From: Lentisphaerota bacterium
GTDB lineage: Bacteria; Verrucomicrobiota; Lentisphaeria; Victivallales; Victivallaceae
NCBI GenBank assembly: GCA_015061685.1
Contig: SUWD01000007.1
Location: forward strand, 45,153-109,152
Length of the DNA: 64,000 bases
Reading direction: 5' to 3'
Under the pieces are notes generated by a model, which worked only from the letters and a program-made list of their open reading frames with translations, was not told the origin of the DNA and did not search any database. Position numbers and translations under genes: made by a program. Below, piece after piece: positions 7,646 to 17,524 of the stretch (position 1 is the first letter of the stretch; the number at the start of each line of letters is the position of its first letter).

Positions 7646-8725
7646 ATGAAATTTTCACCCGAAGAGAGACAGCGGCTCAACATCGCCATTGAGCGTCTTG
7701 TTCAGAAACACAAAAAAATGCGTAAGGCTCATCCGGAATTGAAACTCGGTGAAGCTGCCGCCCCCGCCCCGGAAGGTTACGTGGAAGACGATCCGTTGCG
7801 GAATTGCGGAAATTCCGAATGGCAGAAATTGATCGAGCCGGAAAACTCCGAATTGGACAAAATTCTCCTCGAATATCTCGCAGAAATCCCCAAAGTTCCC
7901 GCCGAAAAAATGGCAAAACTTACCGGAGACAACACCTGGGTCTGGGGCGGTCCCACCCCTTACTGGGGCGGAACTATGGCCGATGATACGCTTGTCCGCG
8001 GTGCGGATTACTTCAACGCCGACAACGTCGTTTACGTTTACGGACCGACTGATGACAAAATGATGACCATGCACAGCAAGTACAAAAGAATGCTGTGTCA
8101 GGTCAACTCCCAGTGCCGCACTCCCGGAGCCCAGAATAACTTCACCGGAGCGACCGGTAAAACAGCTGATAACCTGCGTACTCCCGGTGAAAAAAATTTT
8201 GCAGATGCGGAAAATGCGGAATATTTGAGCAAACTTTCTCTCCAGTATCCCAATATTGCCGGGGCGATGTGTGACGATGTTTCCACCTACTTTGAAAAAA
8301 TCGTTCTGCCTGAACCTTTTGAAGCACGCTACAAAGCTCTGAAAAAATTCAACGACAAACTCCGCATGTACGGCGTGATTTACGTCCACGAACTCGGTAC
8401 CAAAGATTACTCTCTCATCCAGCCCTACATGGATGTGGTCAACCTCTGGTTCTGGAATAAGGACGAGATCCTTGAGTACGATGAAAACATCGAATTGTGC
8501 CGTAAAAACTTCCCCGGCAAGCCGATTCTTCAGGGTATTTTCCTGCATGAATACGGCAGAGCTGACAGCGGCAACGTCCCCGAATTGCTGGTTTACCAGC
8601 TGGATAAGGCAAGAGAATATATTGCTAAAGGTATCGTTGAAGGAGTCGTCCTTCTCGGAGACCGTGAAATCAAAAAGTGGCCCGATGTCGCAGCCACTCT
8701 CAAAAATTATCTGGAAAATCAGTAA
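7646..8725 (+). CDS. protein of unknown function, possible TIM-barrel
   Basis: The 359-residue protein has a clear ribosome site (AAGGAGG) before its ATG and no signal peptide. I do not recognise the family. It contains aromatic, Gly-rich segments (WVWGGPTPYWGGT near residue 105) and repeated patterns of hydrophobic strand followed by acidic residue (NVVYVYGPTDD, IAGAMCDDVST, MYGVIYVHELGT, MDVVNLWFWNKDE, ILQGIFLHEYG, EGVVLLGDRE), which resemble beta-alpha barrel strands of sugar-active enzymes. An extended N-terminal helix is Lys/Arg-rich. It follows the M24/amidohydrolase pair after the repeat element and is closed by a strong terminator. A role in the same catabolic unit is inference only. 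Confidence 0.6.
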   Translation: MKFSPEERQRLNIAIERLVQKHKKMRKAHPELKLGEAAAPAPEGYVEDDPLRNCGNSEWQKLIEPENSELDKILLEYLAEIPKVPAEKMAKLTGDNTWVWGGPTPYWGGTMADDTLVRGADYFNADNVVYVYGPTDDKMMTMHSKYKRMLCQVNSQCRTPGAQNNFTGATGKTADNLRTPGEKNFADAENAEYLSKLSLQYPNIAGAMCDDVSTYFEKIVLPEPFEARYKALKKFNDKLRMYGVIYVHELGTKDYSLIQPYMDVVNLWFWNKDEILEYDENIELCRKNFPGKPILQGIFLHEYGRADSGNVPELLVYQLDKAREYIAKGIVEGVVLLGDREIKKWPDVAATLKNYLENQ

Positions 8726-8738
8726 GTTTTCCCACCCT

Positions 8739-8766
8739 GCCCCGGAGCAATTCCGGGGCTTTTTTT
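8739..8766. terminator. bidirectional intrinsic terminator
   Basis: GCCCCGGA (8739-8746) pairs with TCCGGGGC (8752-8759) around a 5-nt loop and is followed by a T7 run that reaches the stop codon of the convergent GH130 gene. Confidence 0.9.
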
Positions 8767-9775
8767 ATACAGTTGCTCCGGTTACCAAATCAAGCAATTC
8801 ACCGATTTCAGCAATTGCCAGACACTCAACCGTATCAGCAGCACCATAATAAATTTTCACTTCTCCTGATTCTTCCAAAATCATACCGCCGGGAAAAATA
8901 ACATCTCCGCGAAAACCATTTTTTTCATACGGTGTCTCCGGTACAAGTAACGGTTTATTGTAAATACCGATAACTTTGGCCGGATCATCCAAATCCAGCA
9001 GCATTAATCCGGCATAGTAAATTTTACGCCAGTTCAAGTGCCATGACTCAAGGTCATGATCAGCATATTTTACGGCATGAAATGTGGTAAGCCAGCCCTT
9101 TTCCGTTTTTACAGGAGGTGCGGCAGGGCCGATTTTGGCATCTGCGAATGGAATACTCTCTGCCCCCAATACCAATCGGCTCTCTCCCCAATAAACCAAA
9201 TCAGGAGAAGCTGAACACCACAAATCAAATTGCTCGGCGGCACCATTGCGACTGTAAACCGGCATGGGGCGTTCCAGACGGAAATATTTGCCGCCGATCT
9301 TTTCCGGGAACAACACCATATTGCGGTTATCCGGAACTGAAAGAGATTTTATTTCAAATTTTTCAAAGTCTTCTGTAACAGCGATTCCGCCTCGCAAGCC
9401 ATGCTTGGTGTCCATTGCAAAACAAACCGCAACTTTTCCGTCAATAACAGTCAAGCGGGGATCATAGACCCGTAAAATCTCTTCGTCATGAATTTCCCAT
9501 ACCGGCTGCGGATGGATTTGCCAATTGATTCCATCGGCACTTTCTGCAAAACCGATATTAGTACCCTTGAAAGGAACTCCGCGTTTGCCGGAAGCCAGAA
9601 AGTCAGCTTCCGTTGCTCCGTAATCGTTGCGGAAAAGCATCACATATCTGCCCTGATATTTTGCCACACCGGCATTGAATATCAATGAGGCCTCAAAAGG
9701 CATTTTCTCGGCACTCAACAATGGATTTTGTGATACCCGATGGAGGCACTTTGCCGTAGTAAAAATATCTTTCAT
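8765..9775 (-). CDS. GH130-family glycoside phosphorylase or hydrolase
   Basis: The 336-residue protein has the features of the five-bladed GH130 family: FNAGVAKYQGRYVMLFR near the start, YDPRLTVIDGK, DNRNMVLFPEKIGGKYFRLE around residue 150, KIGPAAPPVKTEKGWLTTFH, and IYYGAADTVECLA at the end. GH130 enzymes phosphorolyse or hydrolyse beta-mannosides. Classical phosphorylases keep basic residues for phosphate binding (here RLERP, H of TTFHAV and the IYYGAADT region are present), but I cannot separate phosphorylase from hydrolase by eye. The start codon overlaps the stop of the giant SGNH protein by 4 bases, so the two are translationally coupled. It is the last gene of the 15.4-8.8 kb operon and is cytoplasmic (no signal). 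Confidence 0.85.
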   Translation of the reverse strand: MKDIFTTAKCLHRVSQNPLLSAEKMPFEASLIFNAGVAKYQGRYVMLFRNDYGATEADFLASGKRGVPFKGTNIGFAESADGINWQIHPQPVWEIHDEEILRVYDPRLTVIDGKVAVCFAMDTKHGLRGGIAVTEDFEKFEIKSLSVPDNRNMVLFPEKIGGKYFRLERPMPVYSRNGAAEQFDLWCSASPDLVYWGESRLVLGAESIPFADAKIGPAAPPVKTEKGWLTTFHAVKYADHDLESWHLNWRKIYYAGLMLLDLDDPAKVIGIYNKPLLVPETPYEKNGFRGDVIFPGGMILEESGEVKIYYGAADTVECLAIAEIGELLDLVTGATV

Positions 9776-12700
9776 ATACTCTCTCTTCTTCCCTCAATAA
9801 TTACCGGACATTGTGCCGGAATTATCAAACTTAAAACGTTTTCTCTTTTTTCAAACTCCAACTCCGCCGGATAAACAACTGTAAAATTCTTATCCGATGC
9901 TTGATATTCCCTGTCATCAAGTTTTATTGAAATGCGGCGAGTATTATCCTCTAAATTATACAATATGATTCCCAGATTCCCATCCGGAGCCTGAAACGCA
10001 CTTGAGATCACCGATGGAGATTTGACGGTATAAAAACTTTCTCTCCAGCCAATCCCCCACGGAATAGCCAATTCCGGGATATCCCCCATAACTTCCGGAG
10101 GACGAAGCATTTTGCCATAAACAAAAAATTTACGTCCGGCATCAAAAGCCTCCATACGCTTTTTACTGGTACGTCTCACCCGTTCCGGATCACTGAAACG
10201 ATACATCGCATGGGGCAATTCCCATCCGGGCATGATCCCCCAGAGTAATGCTTGAGCAGTCTTTGATATCAATCCCATTGCCTGACCGGTCAAATCGCCT
10301 CTGCCGTAATGGGTGGCAAACAATAATGCATAATCATTATAAACCACCGGAGCCAATGGAATTGCCGTCACCCGATCCCCCTCCAGATAAGCACTGGGAC
10401 TGTTGACACACAATACGGCGTCCAGACAGTGAAGATTGCCTTCCCAGAAACTTTCGGTTGTCGTGCAGAAATCCGGATTTATCTTCCGCCCTTCCTCTCT
10501 GATTCTGCACAGCAGTCTGCGATTATTATCAACATAATCAGAACCGCCGCCTGAAGCTTTTGAGCAGTAGGGTGTAAAATTCAAATGAGCTCCGCCATGA
10601 TTGCCGGAATCAAGATACGCAACACTGAAACCGGAATGAACCATGCACTTGGTAAAACCGGTCAAAACCTTCTGCCACAATTCGCCAGGATACGCAAGCA
10701 TTGACTCGCTCCGGAAACCAGCACCGCCCCAGGAAAGAATTTGTCCATAAAAGTTGCATAATAAATTTTTTTCAACCTCTCGGCTGGTCTTGAAACTGGG
10801 CATCGAGCGTGTCCACGCTGTCAGCTGGATATATCCGGAAACCGGATAACCGGATCGCTGCAGCATCTCCAAGACTTTTTTATCCTTTTCCGTCAACGGA
10901 AAGCGATCAGGATTGGGAAAATCATAACGTTTGTTGTCCAATCCCCAATGAGTCAGCCAGATACCAATACGATGATCATGAAAATATGAAAAATATTTTT
11001 CACAATCCTCTCTCTGTCCCTGAAGCAGATTATCAACAGAAACATGAAGCCACGAGGTCATATCCAGAAACCACGCCGGAATATCATTATTTCGCCGGGA
11101 CACCAGAGTACCTTTACTGCACCACTCCTGTTTAATTGCCCAATTACGATAAATTTGGGCAGCATCGTACCAATCACCGGAAAAACTCCTGACTTCTATC
11201 GGATAAGGGATTTCCCATTTTTGCGGTGACTTGGATTTCATATTATCCGGCAGATTGACACATACCCAGGAAAAACCATTAACCGCCGATGAATTCAAAT
11301 CCCAGCGTTTGCTGTTCTGGTCCGGATCCCAAACCCCAAAAAACAAACCGTCGCCGCTTTTACTGTAAAGAGCATCAAAATGCATTGAATGTCCGGAGTT
11401 GTTACTGCGGAAAAGCCGGGAACCATTTAACAATTTCCCTGAAGCAGGATTCCTTATCAAACGCCCCAAATAGTGCGGAGTTGCCAAAAAATCATCATTC
11501 CCATTACCATTGATTTTTCCCAGACCGGATATTTGAGGACAGTTGAAATAAAATACCGTATATTTTTTTGATCTATTTACAAAACTGCCGGAAAACTTCA
11601 TTCCGCCATCAGCTGTTACAGAAACACAAACAGTTACATCCAATGCCTTTTTTTCGTTCCCGACGCTGATATTTTTCCAGTGAAAAAGCAAGTTTCCGTT
11701 ACGTCTTTCCATAACACAATCGGCACCAAGAGTTTTTACTATGGATGAATCTATTATCAGATCATTGCTGTTTTCGCCATCCCTGCCGATCGAGTCTGCA
11801 GAATCATCCATTTCCGGGTCACAGGCGATCGCTGTCACCGGCGGGACCTCTTTATCTGCAGTATTTTTCTGTTTCAGCCGGATCGACCAAATTCCCCGAT
11901 CCGGTTGAAAATTGATAAATTGTCTGCCTTTACGATTGCGGATTCCGGTTACAGCGGCACCAGATTCAGGAGAAGAAAAACCGAAACTCACACCGGAAGA
12001 TTTCAATTCGGTGTATCGTTGAAACACCTCTTTATTCTCCGCTGCAGTTGGTAAAACTTCTTCTTTTTTAATCAATGTCGCCTCTTTTATATCAGCATTA
12101 CCATAAATTCTTAAGGATAAAGAAGCTTGAGTCACCTTTTCCGGAACAATGATTTCTCCGGAATAAGTTTGCCAATGTTGAGAAAGCTTGCCCGATTTCA
12201 CCTCCTTGTGTCTGACCGGATGATAAAAAGACCACGAAACCGATGCGATCCCAGTTCCCCTTATCCGCAAAGACCAATGATATCTGCCGGGGGTAACACG
12301 AAATAATTCTGTGCGGATCAATGCCGGGGTTTTAGAATCCCGACAAACTCTTATGAATTTGCCATTTCCCCCAATTACAGTTGCCCGATCCTTATCTTTG
12401 CGATGGAATTTCCATGCTGCAGGAAACCGTGAGGAATCTAATTTTTCAAACGAATTGTTGGCTATGAGATTACCATTCCCTGCGGTCAATTTCTTTGCAG
12501 GAGTTGGTTTCCGGCTGCATGAGGCAAGTTCAGGATTGAGCAGTCTCCATAATTGTGCCGGATAAGTTTCTCCCTCTACGGAGCCGGCCCCTTTTACATG
12601 AACTCCAAATGTAATGCTGTCGCCCAAACAGACAATATGACAATTTTCCGGTACCATTTTGCGTATTTCCGGTGCAATAAATGTTGCAAATTTTGCATAT

Positions 12701-13275
12701 CCGGTCGCATTGAGATGGACACCGTCGTCAGCTTTGCTGTTGGAACAGGTCCTGAAAAGAGAATTTTTCTCATCTTTTGCACCTCCATTGGCGGCAAAAA
12801 ACTCAAAAGAATCAATAACACCTGCATCTAAAGTTTTTGCAGCAGAAAAAACTGCTTTCCCGTATTTACGCAAATATTCATCCAATGTCATCGGCAGCGG
12901 AACTGCAAGATTAATTTTGGGAGACCGTTTCCGTAAAATCGACTCCACAGCGGGAAATGGAGTAATAAAAATAACTTTTTTAACACCGCCTTGCTGCAAA
13001 GTTCTTCCGATAGCAAGAAGATTTTTTTCAAATTCTTCCGGAGAAACCATCTTATTCGGATTAAGTGCATCATTAGTACCCAGCAAAACAATCACGGCAT
13101 AAGGTTGTTCTGACAAAACATCCCGGGATAATCTGGCGAGGGCTTCCCGGGATGAATTCCCGGGTATCCCGGCATTGCTCACCGTAATTTCTGCATTGAT
13201 CGTGAAAAACAACAGCAAAATTACCGATAGCAGCAATATTTTTCTCATGCAACTCATAAAAAAATCAGATTTCAA
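9772..13275 (-). CDS. giant secreted protein: circularly permuted SGNH hydrolase domain plus glycosidase-like (DUF6259-type) TIM barrel
   Basis: The start lies between 13275 and 13248; [19 protein letters not shown] (from 13248) is a signal peptide. In the 13275 numbering, residues 29-210 carry SGNH block II ([11 protein letters not shown]), block III (GTND, N68) and block V (DDGVHLN, D184 and H187). Block I with the nucleophile Ser ([10 protein letters not shown]220) comes afterwards and ends [12 protein letters not shown], exactly what normally precedes block II. Residues about 265-420 form a jelly-roll carbohydrate-binding-like region ([20 protein letters not shown]). From about 650 a TIM-barrel glycosidase-like region follows ([32 protein letters not shown]). 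It probably deacylates and cleaves an extracytoplasmic glycan. It is coupled by overlap to the prepilin gene upstream and to GH130 downstream. Confidence 0.75.
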   Translation of the reverse strand: MKSDFFMSCMRKILLLSVILLLFFTINAEITVSNAGIPGNSSREALARLSRDVLSEQPYAVIVLLGTNDALNPNKMVSPEEFEKNLLAIGRTLQQGGVKKVIFITPFPAVESILRKRSPKINLAVPLPMTLDEYLRKYGKAVFSAAKTLDAGVIDSFEFFAANGGAKDEKNSLFRTCSNSKADDGVHLNATGYAKFATFIAPEIRKMVPENCHIVCLGDSITFGVHVKGAGSVEGETYPAQLWRLLNPELASCSRKPTPAKKLTAGNGNLIANNSFEKLDSSRFPAAWKFHRKDKDRATVIGGNGKFIRVCRDSKTPALIRTELFRVTPGRYHWSLRIRGTGIASVSWSFYHPVRHKEVKSGKLSQHWQTYSGEIIVPEKVTQASLSLRIYGNADIKEATLIKKEEVLPTAAENKEVFQRYTELKSSGVSFGFSSPESGAAVTGIRNRKGRQFINFQPDRGIWSIRLKQKNTADKEVPPVTAIACDPEMDDSADSIGRDGENSNDLIIDSSIVKTLGADCVMERRNGNLLFHWKNISVGNEKKALDVTVCVSVTADGGMKFSGSFVNRSKKYTVFYFNCPQISGLGKINGNGNDDFLATPHYLGRLIRNPASGKLLNGSRLFRSNNSGHSMHFDALYSKSGDGLFFGVWDPDQNSKRWDLNSSAVNGFSWVCVNLPDNMKSKSPQKWEIPYPIEVRSFSGDWYDAAQIYRNWAIKQEWCSKGTLVSRRNNDIPAWFLDMTSWLHVSVDNLLQGQREDCEKYFSYFHDHRIGIWLTHWGLDNKRYDFPNPDRFPLTEKDKKVLEMLQRSGYPVSGYIQLTAWTRSMPSFKTSREVEKNLLCNFYGQILSWGGAGFRSESMLAYPGELWQKVLTGFTKCMVHSGFSVAYLDSGNHGGAHLNFTPYCSKASGGGSDYVDNNRRLLCRIREEGRKINPDFCTTTESFWEGNLHCLDAVLCVNSPSAYLEGDRVTAIPLAPVVYNDYALLFATHYGRGDLTGQAMGLISKTAQALLWGIMPGWELPHAMYRFSDPERVRRTSKKRMEAFDAGRKFFVYGKMLRPPEVMGDIPELAIPWGIGWRESFYTVKSPSVISSAFQAPDGNLGIILYNLEDNTRRISIKLDDREYQASDKNFTVVYPAELEFEKRENVLSLIIPAQCPVIIEGRRESI

Positions 13276-13993
13276 ATATTTGATAATCTTTCACATCATA
13301 TTTATCTGCCAATTCTTTTTTCTCATGAGTTCTGGCAGAACCATCTGCAAACCAGAGATTCACCCTTTTTGCATGTCTTCCGGCAAGTTTGTAATTGTCT
13401 GCACTGGATGCCACCGGATGAAGTACCGACGTTCCGGGATAACTGACATCATTAGCCAATACACTATCCGAAAAAAGAAAAAATTCACTGGCTGAGTAAG
13501 GACCGATATCAGCATCAGCACAAGAAATCGGAGTGCTTGCAATACGAAAACCCGTATTATTGTCCTTATTCATTCTCAAGCCGTAAGTATAATATGACCA
13601 GGACTGCTCATTGGAATTTTTGCTGAGAGCTGTACTTTTATCAGTGACACTGGAAGACGGACAATAAAAAGTTCCGGCTCCCTCTCCCAGAAAACCGGCA
13701 TTGCTCAATGCATAACTCCAGTTGCAATTATTGTTGGGCTTATCAGAACGATATTTGCCGCTTACAGATGGTGCATAACCATCATTGGCATCGGCATACA
13801 TCGCTGTAACAGTACCAAGATTTTTCAGGTTGTTGACGCAACTGATACTGCGTCCTCTCTCTCTTGCCGAATTGAGTGCCGGAAGCAGAATCGCCGCCAA
13901 AATTGCGATAATCGCAATCACGACAAGAAGTTCGATAAGAGTAAAACACTGATGTTTTACTCCGCTTAAGCGGAAACTGGTTTGTTTTTTCAT
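13265..13993 (-). CDS. prepilin-type leader protein (DUF1559/pseudopilin-like)
   Basis: The 242-residue protein has a type IV prepilin-type leader: a short basic N terminus, then the cleavage and methylation motif around [17 protein letters not shown] and a continuation [12 protein letters not shown], followed by a globular domain with [20 protein letters not shown] and an [11 protein letters not shown] end, typical of the large Planctomycetes/Lentisphaerota families. A prepilin peptidase would remove the leader; the helix then anchors the protein in the inner membrane or a pseudopilus. AAAGGAG precedes the ATG. It starts 17 nt after the FAD oxidoreductase gene and overlaps the giant SGNH gene. 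The codons just before FTLIELL form two DNA palindromes (13940-13974). Confidence 0.9.
   Translation of the reverse strand: MKKQTSFRLSGVKHQCFTLIELLVVIAIIAILAAILLPALNSARERGRSISCVNNLKNLGTVTAMYADANDGYAPSVSGKYRSDKPNNNCNWSYALSNAGFLGEGAGTFYCPSSSVTDKSTALSKNSNEQSWSYYTYGLRMNKDNNTGFRIASTPISCADADIGPYSASEFFLFSDSVLANDVSYPGTSVLHPVASSADNYKLAGRHAKRVNLWFADGSARTHEKKELADKYDVKDYQIFEI
13940..13974. repeat. double palindrome within the prepilin leader codons
   Basis: AGTAAAACA (13940-13948) and TGTTTTACT (13953-13961) form a perfect 9-bp inverted repeat with a 4-nt loop; directly adjoining is the perfect 14-bp palindrome TCCGCTTAAGCGGA (13961-13974). Together they encode the residues [11 protein letters not shown] in front of LIELL. 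A differently sequenced pair of palindromes occupies the same place in the other prepilin gene. Confidence 0.9.
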
Positions 13994-14010
13994 ACTGAAT
14001 TCTCCTTTGG

Positions 14011-15354
14011 TTAAAGTTTGGATGCACCAAGAAATGCTCCGAAATCAATTAATTCTGTCCTTACCTGAATACCATTTACCTGCCCCGGCAGCAAACCGTT
14101 TTTTACTGCCAATGCAGCCCCGGCACCGGCTCCCTGCCCTGTGGCACAGCAAACCGGCATGATCCGCAAACTGCTGTTGGTTATATGATCCGATGAAATT
14201 ATCCTGCCGGCGGTCAATAAATTATCACACCCCTGCGGGATAAGACACCGGAAAGGTATTTCGTAATAATCGCTGTAATCTGCAGCGGCAGTATAAGTCG
14301 TACCGCTTCCCGATGGAGAATGAATATCAACAGGGTAATTGCATCGGGCGATGGCATCCGGAAATTTTCGTCTCCGGTACAGATCATCTGCAGTCAAACA
14401 GAATTTTCCGATAACACGCCGGCTTTCTCTGATCCCCAATTGCTGTCCCATGGAAACGATCTCGGCATTCTCAAAACCTTCGATCCGGTTACGCAACCAG
14501 AAAAGAAATTCCCGGATCTGTTCTCTGGCAATCATTCCGGCCTCCTGATAACTGCCGGAATCCAATGGATCATGTAAAACCACTCTGGTGGTATTAAAGT
14601 GTACCGTATCCGGAGTTGTACTTTGAAACATAAGAATATTTTCCCTCGGACAACTCAAATCTCCGGCTGCTTTAGCCTTGGAATATTCCTGCTGTATTTT
14701 TTTCCTCCACTCCCCGCACCAGAAATCCTCATCCGGAATCCTGACCGGTGCAACCTTGAAACACCATGTCATCGGTTGACACAAACCTTCATCATTGCCG
14801 ATTTCGATTTTACATCCGGCTTGTGCAGCAAGTACTCCATCGCCGGTAGCATCTATGTAAACCTCTCCGGAAACTGCGGTCAATCCGCTGCGGTTATGCA
14901 AGATCAATGTCTTGATCTGACCATTTTCTTTCACCGTATCAAAGAGCGTATGTTCATATAAAACTTTAACTCCGGCAGCATTAAGCATATCCTCTGCACT
15001 CAAAGCTGCATAATATTTATTGATGTAAAGTTTACCCCATTTCGGCCCCATTTTATCATCAATATAATTCAAGGTTGCCGCAGAATGATATTTCCCCATC
15101 CGGGAAAGCCAATCGGCATAAAGCGGATGATCCATGCTTTCCTCGTCCAAATGATTGAGCATAAAAGGGGATACCTCTCCGGCATACGCCATTCCTCCGG
15201 GCATACTGTGTCTTTCAATCAGTACCGTATCGCACCCCATCTGTGCAGCCGTCAATGCAGCACAGATACCAGCCGGTCCGGCACCGGCAACAACCACCTG
15301 ACACTGTCGAACTGTTTCTATTTTCTGATTCAAATTGTAGTTGAAACTTGTCAT
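14011..15354 (-). CDS. FAD-dependent oxidoreductase (FAD_oxidored family)
   Basis: The start at 15354 ([10 protein letters not shown]) follows an AGGA ribosome site; the frame extends 22 codons upstream without one. Residues about 15-45 are the dinucleotide-binding Rossmann segment [20 protein letters not shown] ending in an acidic residue ([13 protein letters not shown]). [20 protein letters not shown] and a C-terminal [20 protein letters not shown] plus [14 protein letters not shown] are the second FAD-contact motifs of this family, whose members oxidise or dehydrate sugar-like and other small molecules. No signal peptide is seen, so it is cytoplasmic. It leads the operon with the prepilin, giant SGNH and GH130 genes; the divergent AraC-type gene at 15698 is the likely regulator. 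Confidence 0.85.
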   Translation of the reverse strand: MTSFNYNLNQKIETVRQCQVVVAGAGPAGICAALTAAQMGCDTVLIERHSMPGGMAYAGEVSPFMLNHLDEESMDHPLYADWLSRMGKYHSAATLNYIDDKMGPKWGKLYINKYYAALSAEDMLNAAGVKVLYEHTLFDTVKENGQIKTLILHNRSGLTAVSGEVYIDATGDGVLAAQAGCKIEIGNDEGLCQPMTWCFKVAPVRIPDEDFWCGEWRKKIQQEYSKAKAAGDLSCPRENILMFQSTTPDTVHFNTTRVVLHDPLDSGSYQEAGMIAREQIREFLFWLRNRIEGFENAEIVSMGQQLGIRESRRVIGKFCLTADDLYRRRKFPDAIARCNYPVDIHSPSGSGTTYTAAADYSDYYEIPFRCLIPQGCDNLLTAGRIISSDHITNSSLRIMPVCCATGQGAGAGAALAVKNGLLPGQVNGIQVRTELIDFGAFLGASKL

Positions 15355-15390
15355 TATATTTCCTGTCGCATCTTCATCGCATCTGTACAT

Positions 15391-15420
15391 AATATACTTC
15401 ACAAAAACAGGAAATGTCAT
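15391..15420 (-). promoter_or_regulatory. candidate promoter of the FAD-oxidoreductase/prepilin operon
   Basis: On the minus strand ATGACA (15420-15415) and TATATT (15396-15391) are 18 nt apart, giving a short leader before the start at 15354. Confidence 0.45.
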
Positions 15421-15521
15421 AAACAGAAATGCTGAAAATATTGCAAAAGATGCTGATTTGCAGAGAAAGATACATTTTTATATTGCTTTAATCCAAAATC
15501 ATGCTATTTTATCACATATAA

Positions 15522-15664
15522 GAGGCTATTGAAAAACTAATTCAAAAAGAGATTAAAAAAATCAGCATTGACGAGATCAAAGCGGAAATAACCACCGAAA
15601 ACGCTCCGCTTTAAGATCGCAGCGATGATTTTTAAGAATTTTTGAGGAGTTTTGAAATTGTCTC
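15522..15664 (-). mobile_element. MITE-like element, copy A (143 bp)
   Basis: The ends GAGGCTATTGAAAAACT (15522-15538) and, inverted, GAGACAATTTCAAAACT (15664-15648) form imperfect 17-bp terminal inverted repeats. The tetranucleotide ATAA flanks both sides (15518-15521, 15665-15668), a possible target-site duplication. About 70 bp at one end is nearly identical (one mismatch seen) to copy B at 34289-34452. Internally AAAGCGGA and TCCGCTTT form a hairpin. One strand also reads as a 31-codon open frame ending in TAA, which could be the tail of a lost transposase gene. It lies between two divergent genes. Confidence 0.8.
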
Positions 15665-15697
15665 ATAAATATTCTATCTGTCAGTCAAGGTTTTTCG

Positions 15698-16576
15698 ATG
15701 ATACGCAAACTGGAAAATACGATCCGCTGCTTTGAATACTGGAGCAATTTATCTGTCACAATACATGATCTTACCGGTAAACTCCGGATGATTTTACCGC
15801 AAGAACGCTTCGCTCATTGTCATCGGTTGTGCCGAAAAACCAAAGAATATTCAGAAAAACAGTGCAGAAGCATTGATATTCAAATTTTACAGAATGAAAT
15901 ATGGGCTTTCAATAATTGCGGTTACAAAATTTGTCATGCCGGATTATTGGAATATGTAATGCCGCTGAACGAGGCCGGTAAAAGGATCGGAATTATTTTT
16001 GCCGGAGCAATTGCTCCTCCGGAAAACTGGGAAAAATTGCATCCGCTGTTAAAATCCAATACTCTTGACAGTAAATTGCACTGCGATAGCAAATTTGATT
16101 GGGAACGCAGCAGACAAATAATAGAAGCTCTGCGGATGCTTTCTATTACCATAATGCACGACCTGAAAGAATATACCAAAGAAAAACAGCAGCTCTCTCC
16201 AACCCGGAAAGAGGTAATACACCGTTTTATCGGAGAATTCTGTGATCAGAAAGATCTTCTGGATAAACTTTCCCGGAAACTTTATCTCAGTGTCCCGAGA
16301 ACGATCCACGTCGTAAAGGAAGAAACCGGACATACATTCCAGCAGCTTCGCAAAGCGTATCAAATGCGTCTTGCTGCTGCACGATTACGTTTTTCCAATG
16401 AAAGCCTCTCACATGTTGCTGTACAATGCGGTTTTGATAATGTTTCAAGCTTGCACCGGAATTTTAAAAAATATTTCAACCTTACTCCCCTTGCATATCG
16501 GAAACAATACGATTCTGACAATGAGAAGTTCTCTGATATTATAGATACCGGTGATTGGCCTGGACGTCCCTATTAG
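15698..16576 (+). CDS. AraC-family regulator with PocR-like sensing domain
   Basis: The N-terminal about 165 residues resemble the PocR ligand-sensing domain: a WSNLSVTIHDLTGKL segment, Cys residues in HCHRLCRKTKEYSEKQC and CGYKICHAGLLEYVMPL, and GKRIGIIFAGAI. The C terminus (about residues 185-285) is an AraC-type double helix-turn-helix with LSRKLYLSVPRTIHVVKEE and LSHVAVQCGFDNVSSLHRNF then FNLTPLAYRK. It is divergent from the FAD-oxidoreductase operon, with the MITE copy in the shared intergenic region, and probably activates that operon. The Cys/His-rich sensory part might bind a ligand through metal or redox chemistry; that is inference. Confidence 0.85.
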   Translation: MIRKLENTIRCFEYWSNLSVTIHDLTGKLRMILPQERFAHCHRLCRKTKEYSEKQCRSIDIQILQNEIWAFNNCGYKICHAGLLEYVMPLNEAGKRIGIIFAGAIAPPENWEKLHPLLKSNTLDSKLHCDSKFDWERSRQIIEALRMLSITIMHDLKEYTKEKQQLSPTRKEVIHRFIGEFCDQKDLLDKLSRKLYLSVPRTIHVVKEETGHTFQQLRKAYQMRLAAARLRFSNESLSHVAVQCGFDNVSSLHRNFKKYFNLTPLAYRKQYDSDNEKFSDIIDTGDWPGRPY

Positions 16577-16628
16577 AATAAATTTCCGCCAATAAACAGT
16601 ACAAAACTTCGGCATTTTTATAGGATAA

Positions 16629-16662
16629 AAAAATCCCGCTCCTGTTACAGAACGGGATTTTT
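16629..16662. terminator. bidirectional intrinsic terminator
   Basis: AAAAATCCCG (16629-16638) pairs with CGGGATTTTT (16653-16662); A- and T-runs flank the stem on both strands, serving both the AraC gene and tsf. Confidence 0.9.
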
Positions 16663-16681
16663 GAATAAGTCAAGTACTCAA

Positions 16682-17497
16682 TCAGAGTTCTTCACCGATC
16701 GCCCAACGGACGAAACGTTTGACTTTGACACTGGGTTTCAGCTTTTTCAAAGAGGTCTTGTCATCTTTGACCCAAGCCTGTTCCTCAAGACAGTTCTCAC
16801 CGAAGAAACGGTTGATTTTGCCGGCAAGGATTTTGTCCAGCATTTCGGCGGGTTTGTTCGCCAGTTTCGGATCAGCCGCTGCTGCGATCTCTTTTTCTTT
16901 CTGGATAACTTCAGCCGGAACATCATCACGGCTGATGTAACGCGGATTGAAAGCAGCGATATGCAGGCAAAGATCATTGAGGAAAACCGGATCGTTTTCA
17001 CCCTCAACCTCAACCATAACGCTCACCCGGCCGTCCATGTGATGGTAGGAGGCGAAGCAGGAACCATTGCTGCTCTGCCACTTCTGGGCACGACGCAGAG
17101 ACATGTTTTCACCGATGGTGGCAATGTGGCTGGTAATGATAGCAGCTTCCTGCTCATTGACAGCGGCGGCAACATCACCGTCGGCAGCAATTTTCAAAGC
17201 ACCATCCAGCATGGCATCAACCAAAGCACCGAATTTCGGAGTTTTGGCAGCGAAGTCAGTTTCGCAAAGCATTTCCACGATCGCAGCTTCATTGCCGGCG
17301 ATCTTGGTCCAGACCTTACCCTGTTCGGTGGCACGGCCGGATTTTTTCTCGGCTTTGGCAACACCGGATTTACGGAGATTCTCGATCGCCAGCTCCATGT
17401 CACCGTCAGCGGCAACCAGAGCTTTTTTGCAATCCATCATACCGGCACCGGTTTTCTCCCGGAGCTCGGAAACCATTTTTGCAGTAATAGCAGCCAT
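16682..17497 (-). CDS. tsf: translation elongation factor Ts
   Basis: EF-Ts recycles EF-Tu by exchanging GDP for GTP. The N terminus MAAITAKMVSELREKTGAG followed by MMDCKKALVAADGD is the conserved UBA-like start, and FASYHHMDGRVSVMVEVEGE is the conserved core where the family has YIHxGGRIGVLVE. The start at 17497 was preferred over a GTG three codons earlier because the AGGTG ribosome site precedes it properly. At 271 residues it has the usual length. It lies 27 nt after rpsB, the standard bacterial pairing, and ends at the bidirectional terminator. Confidence 0.97.
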   Translation of the reverse strand: MAAITAKMVSELREKTGAGMMDCKKALVAADGDMELAIENLRKSGVAKAEKKSGRATEQGKVWTKIAGNEAAIVEMLCETDFAAKTPKFGALVDAMLDGALKIAADGDVAAAVNEQEAAIITSHIATIGENMSLRRAQKWQSSNGSCFASYHHMDGRVSVMVEVEGENDPVFLNDLCLHIAAFNPRYISRDDVPAEVIQKEKEIAAAADPKLANKPAEMLDKILAGKINRFFGENCLEEQAWVKDDKTSLKKLKPSVKVKRFVRWAIGEEL

Positions 17498-17524
17498 TTT
17501 ATTCACCTGATTTTGAATCGTTAA

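Noticed and set aside
7655..8548. 297-codon minus-strand frame opposite the gene at 7646.
   Set aside because: Its F/V/H-rich content is an antisense artefact; the plus-strand frame has the ribosome site and terminator.
13940..13974. The palindromes in the prepilin gene as an intrinsic terminator.
   Set aside because: They lie inside a coding sequence without a T-run, and the downstream genes are coupled in one operon.
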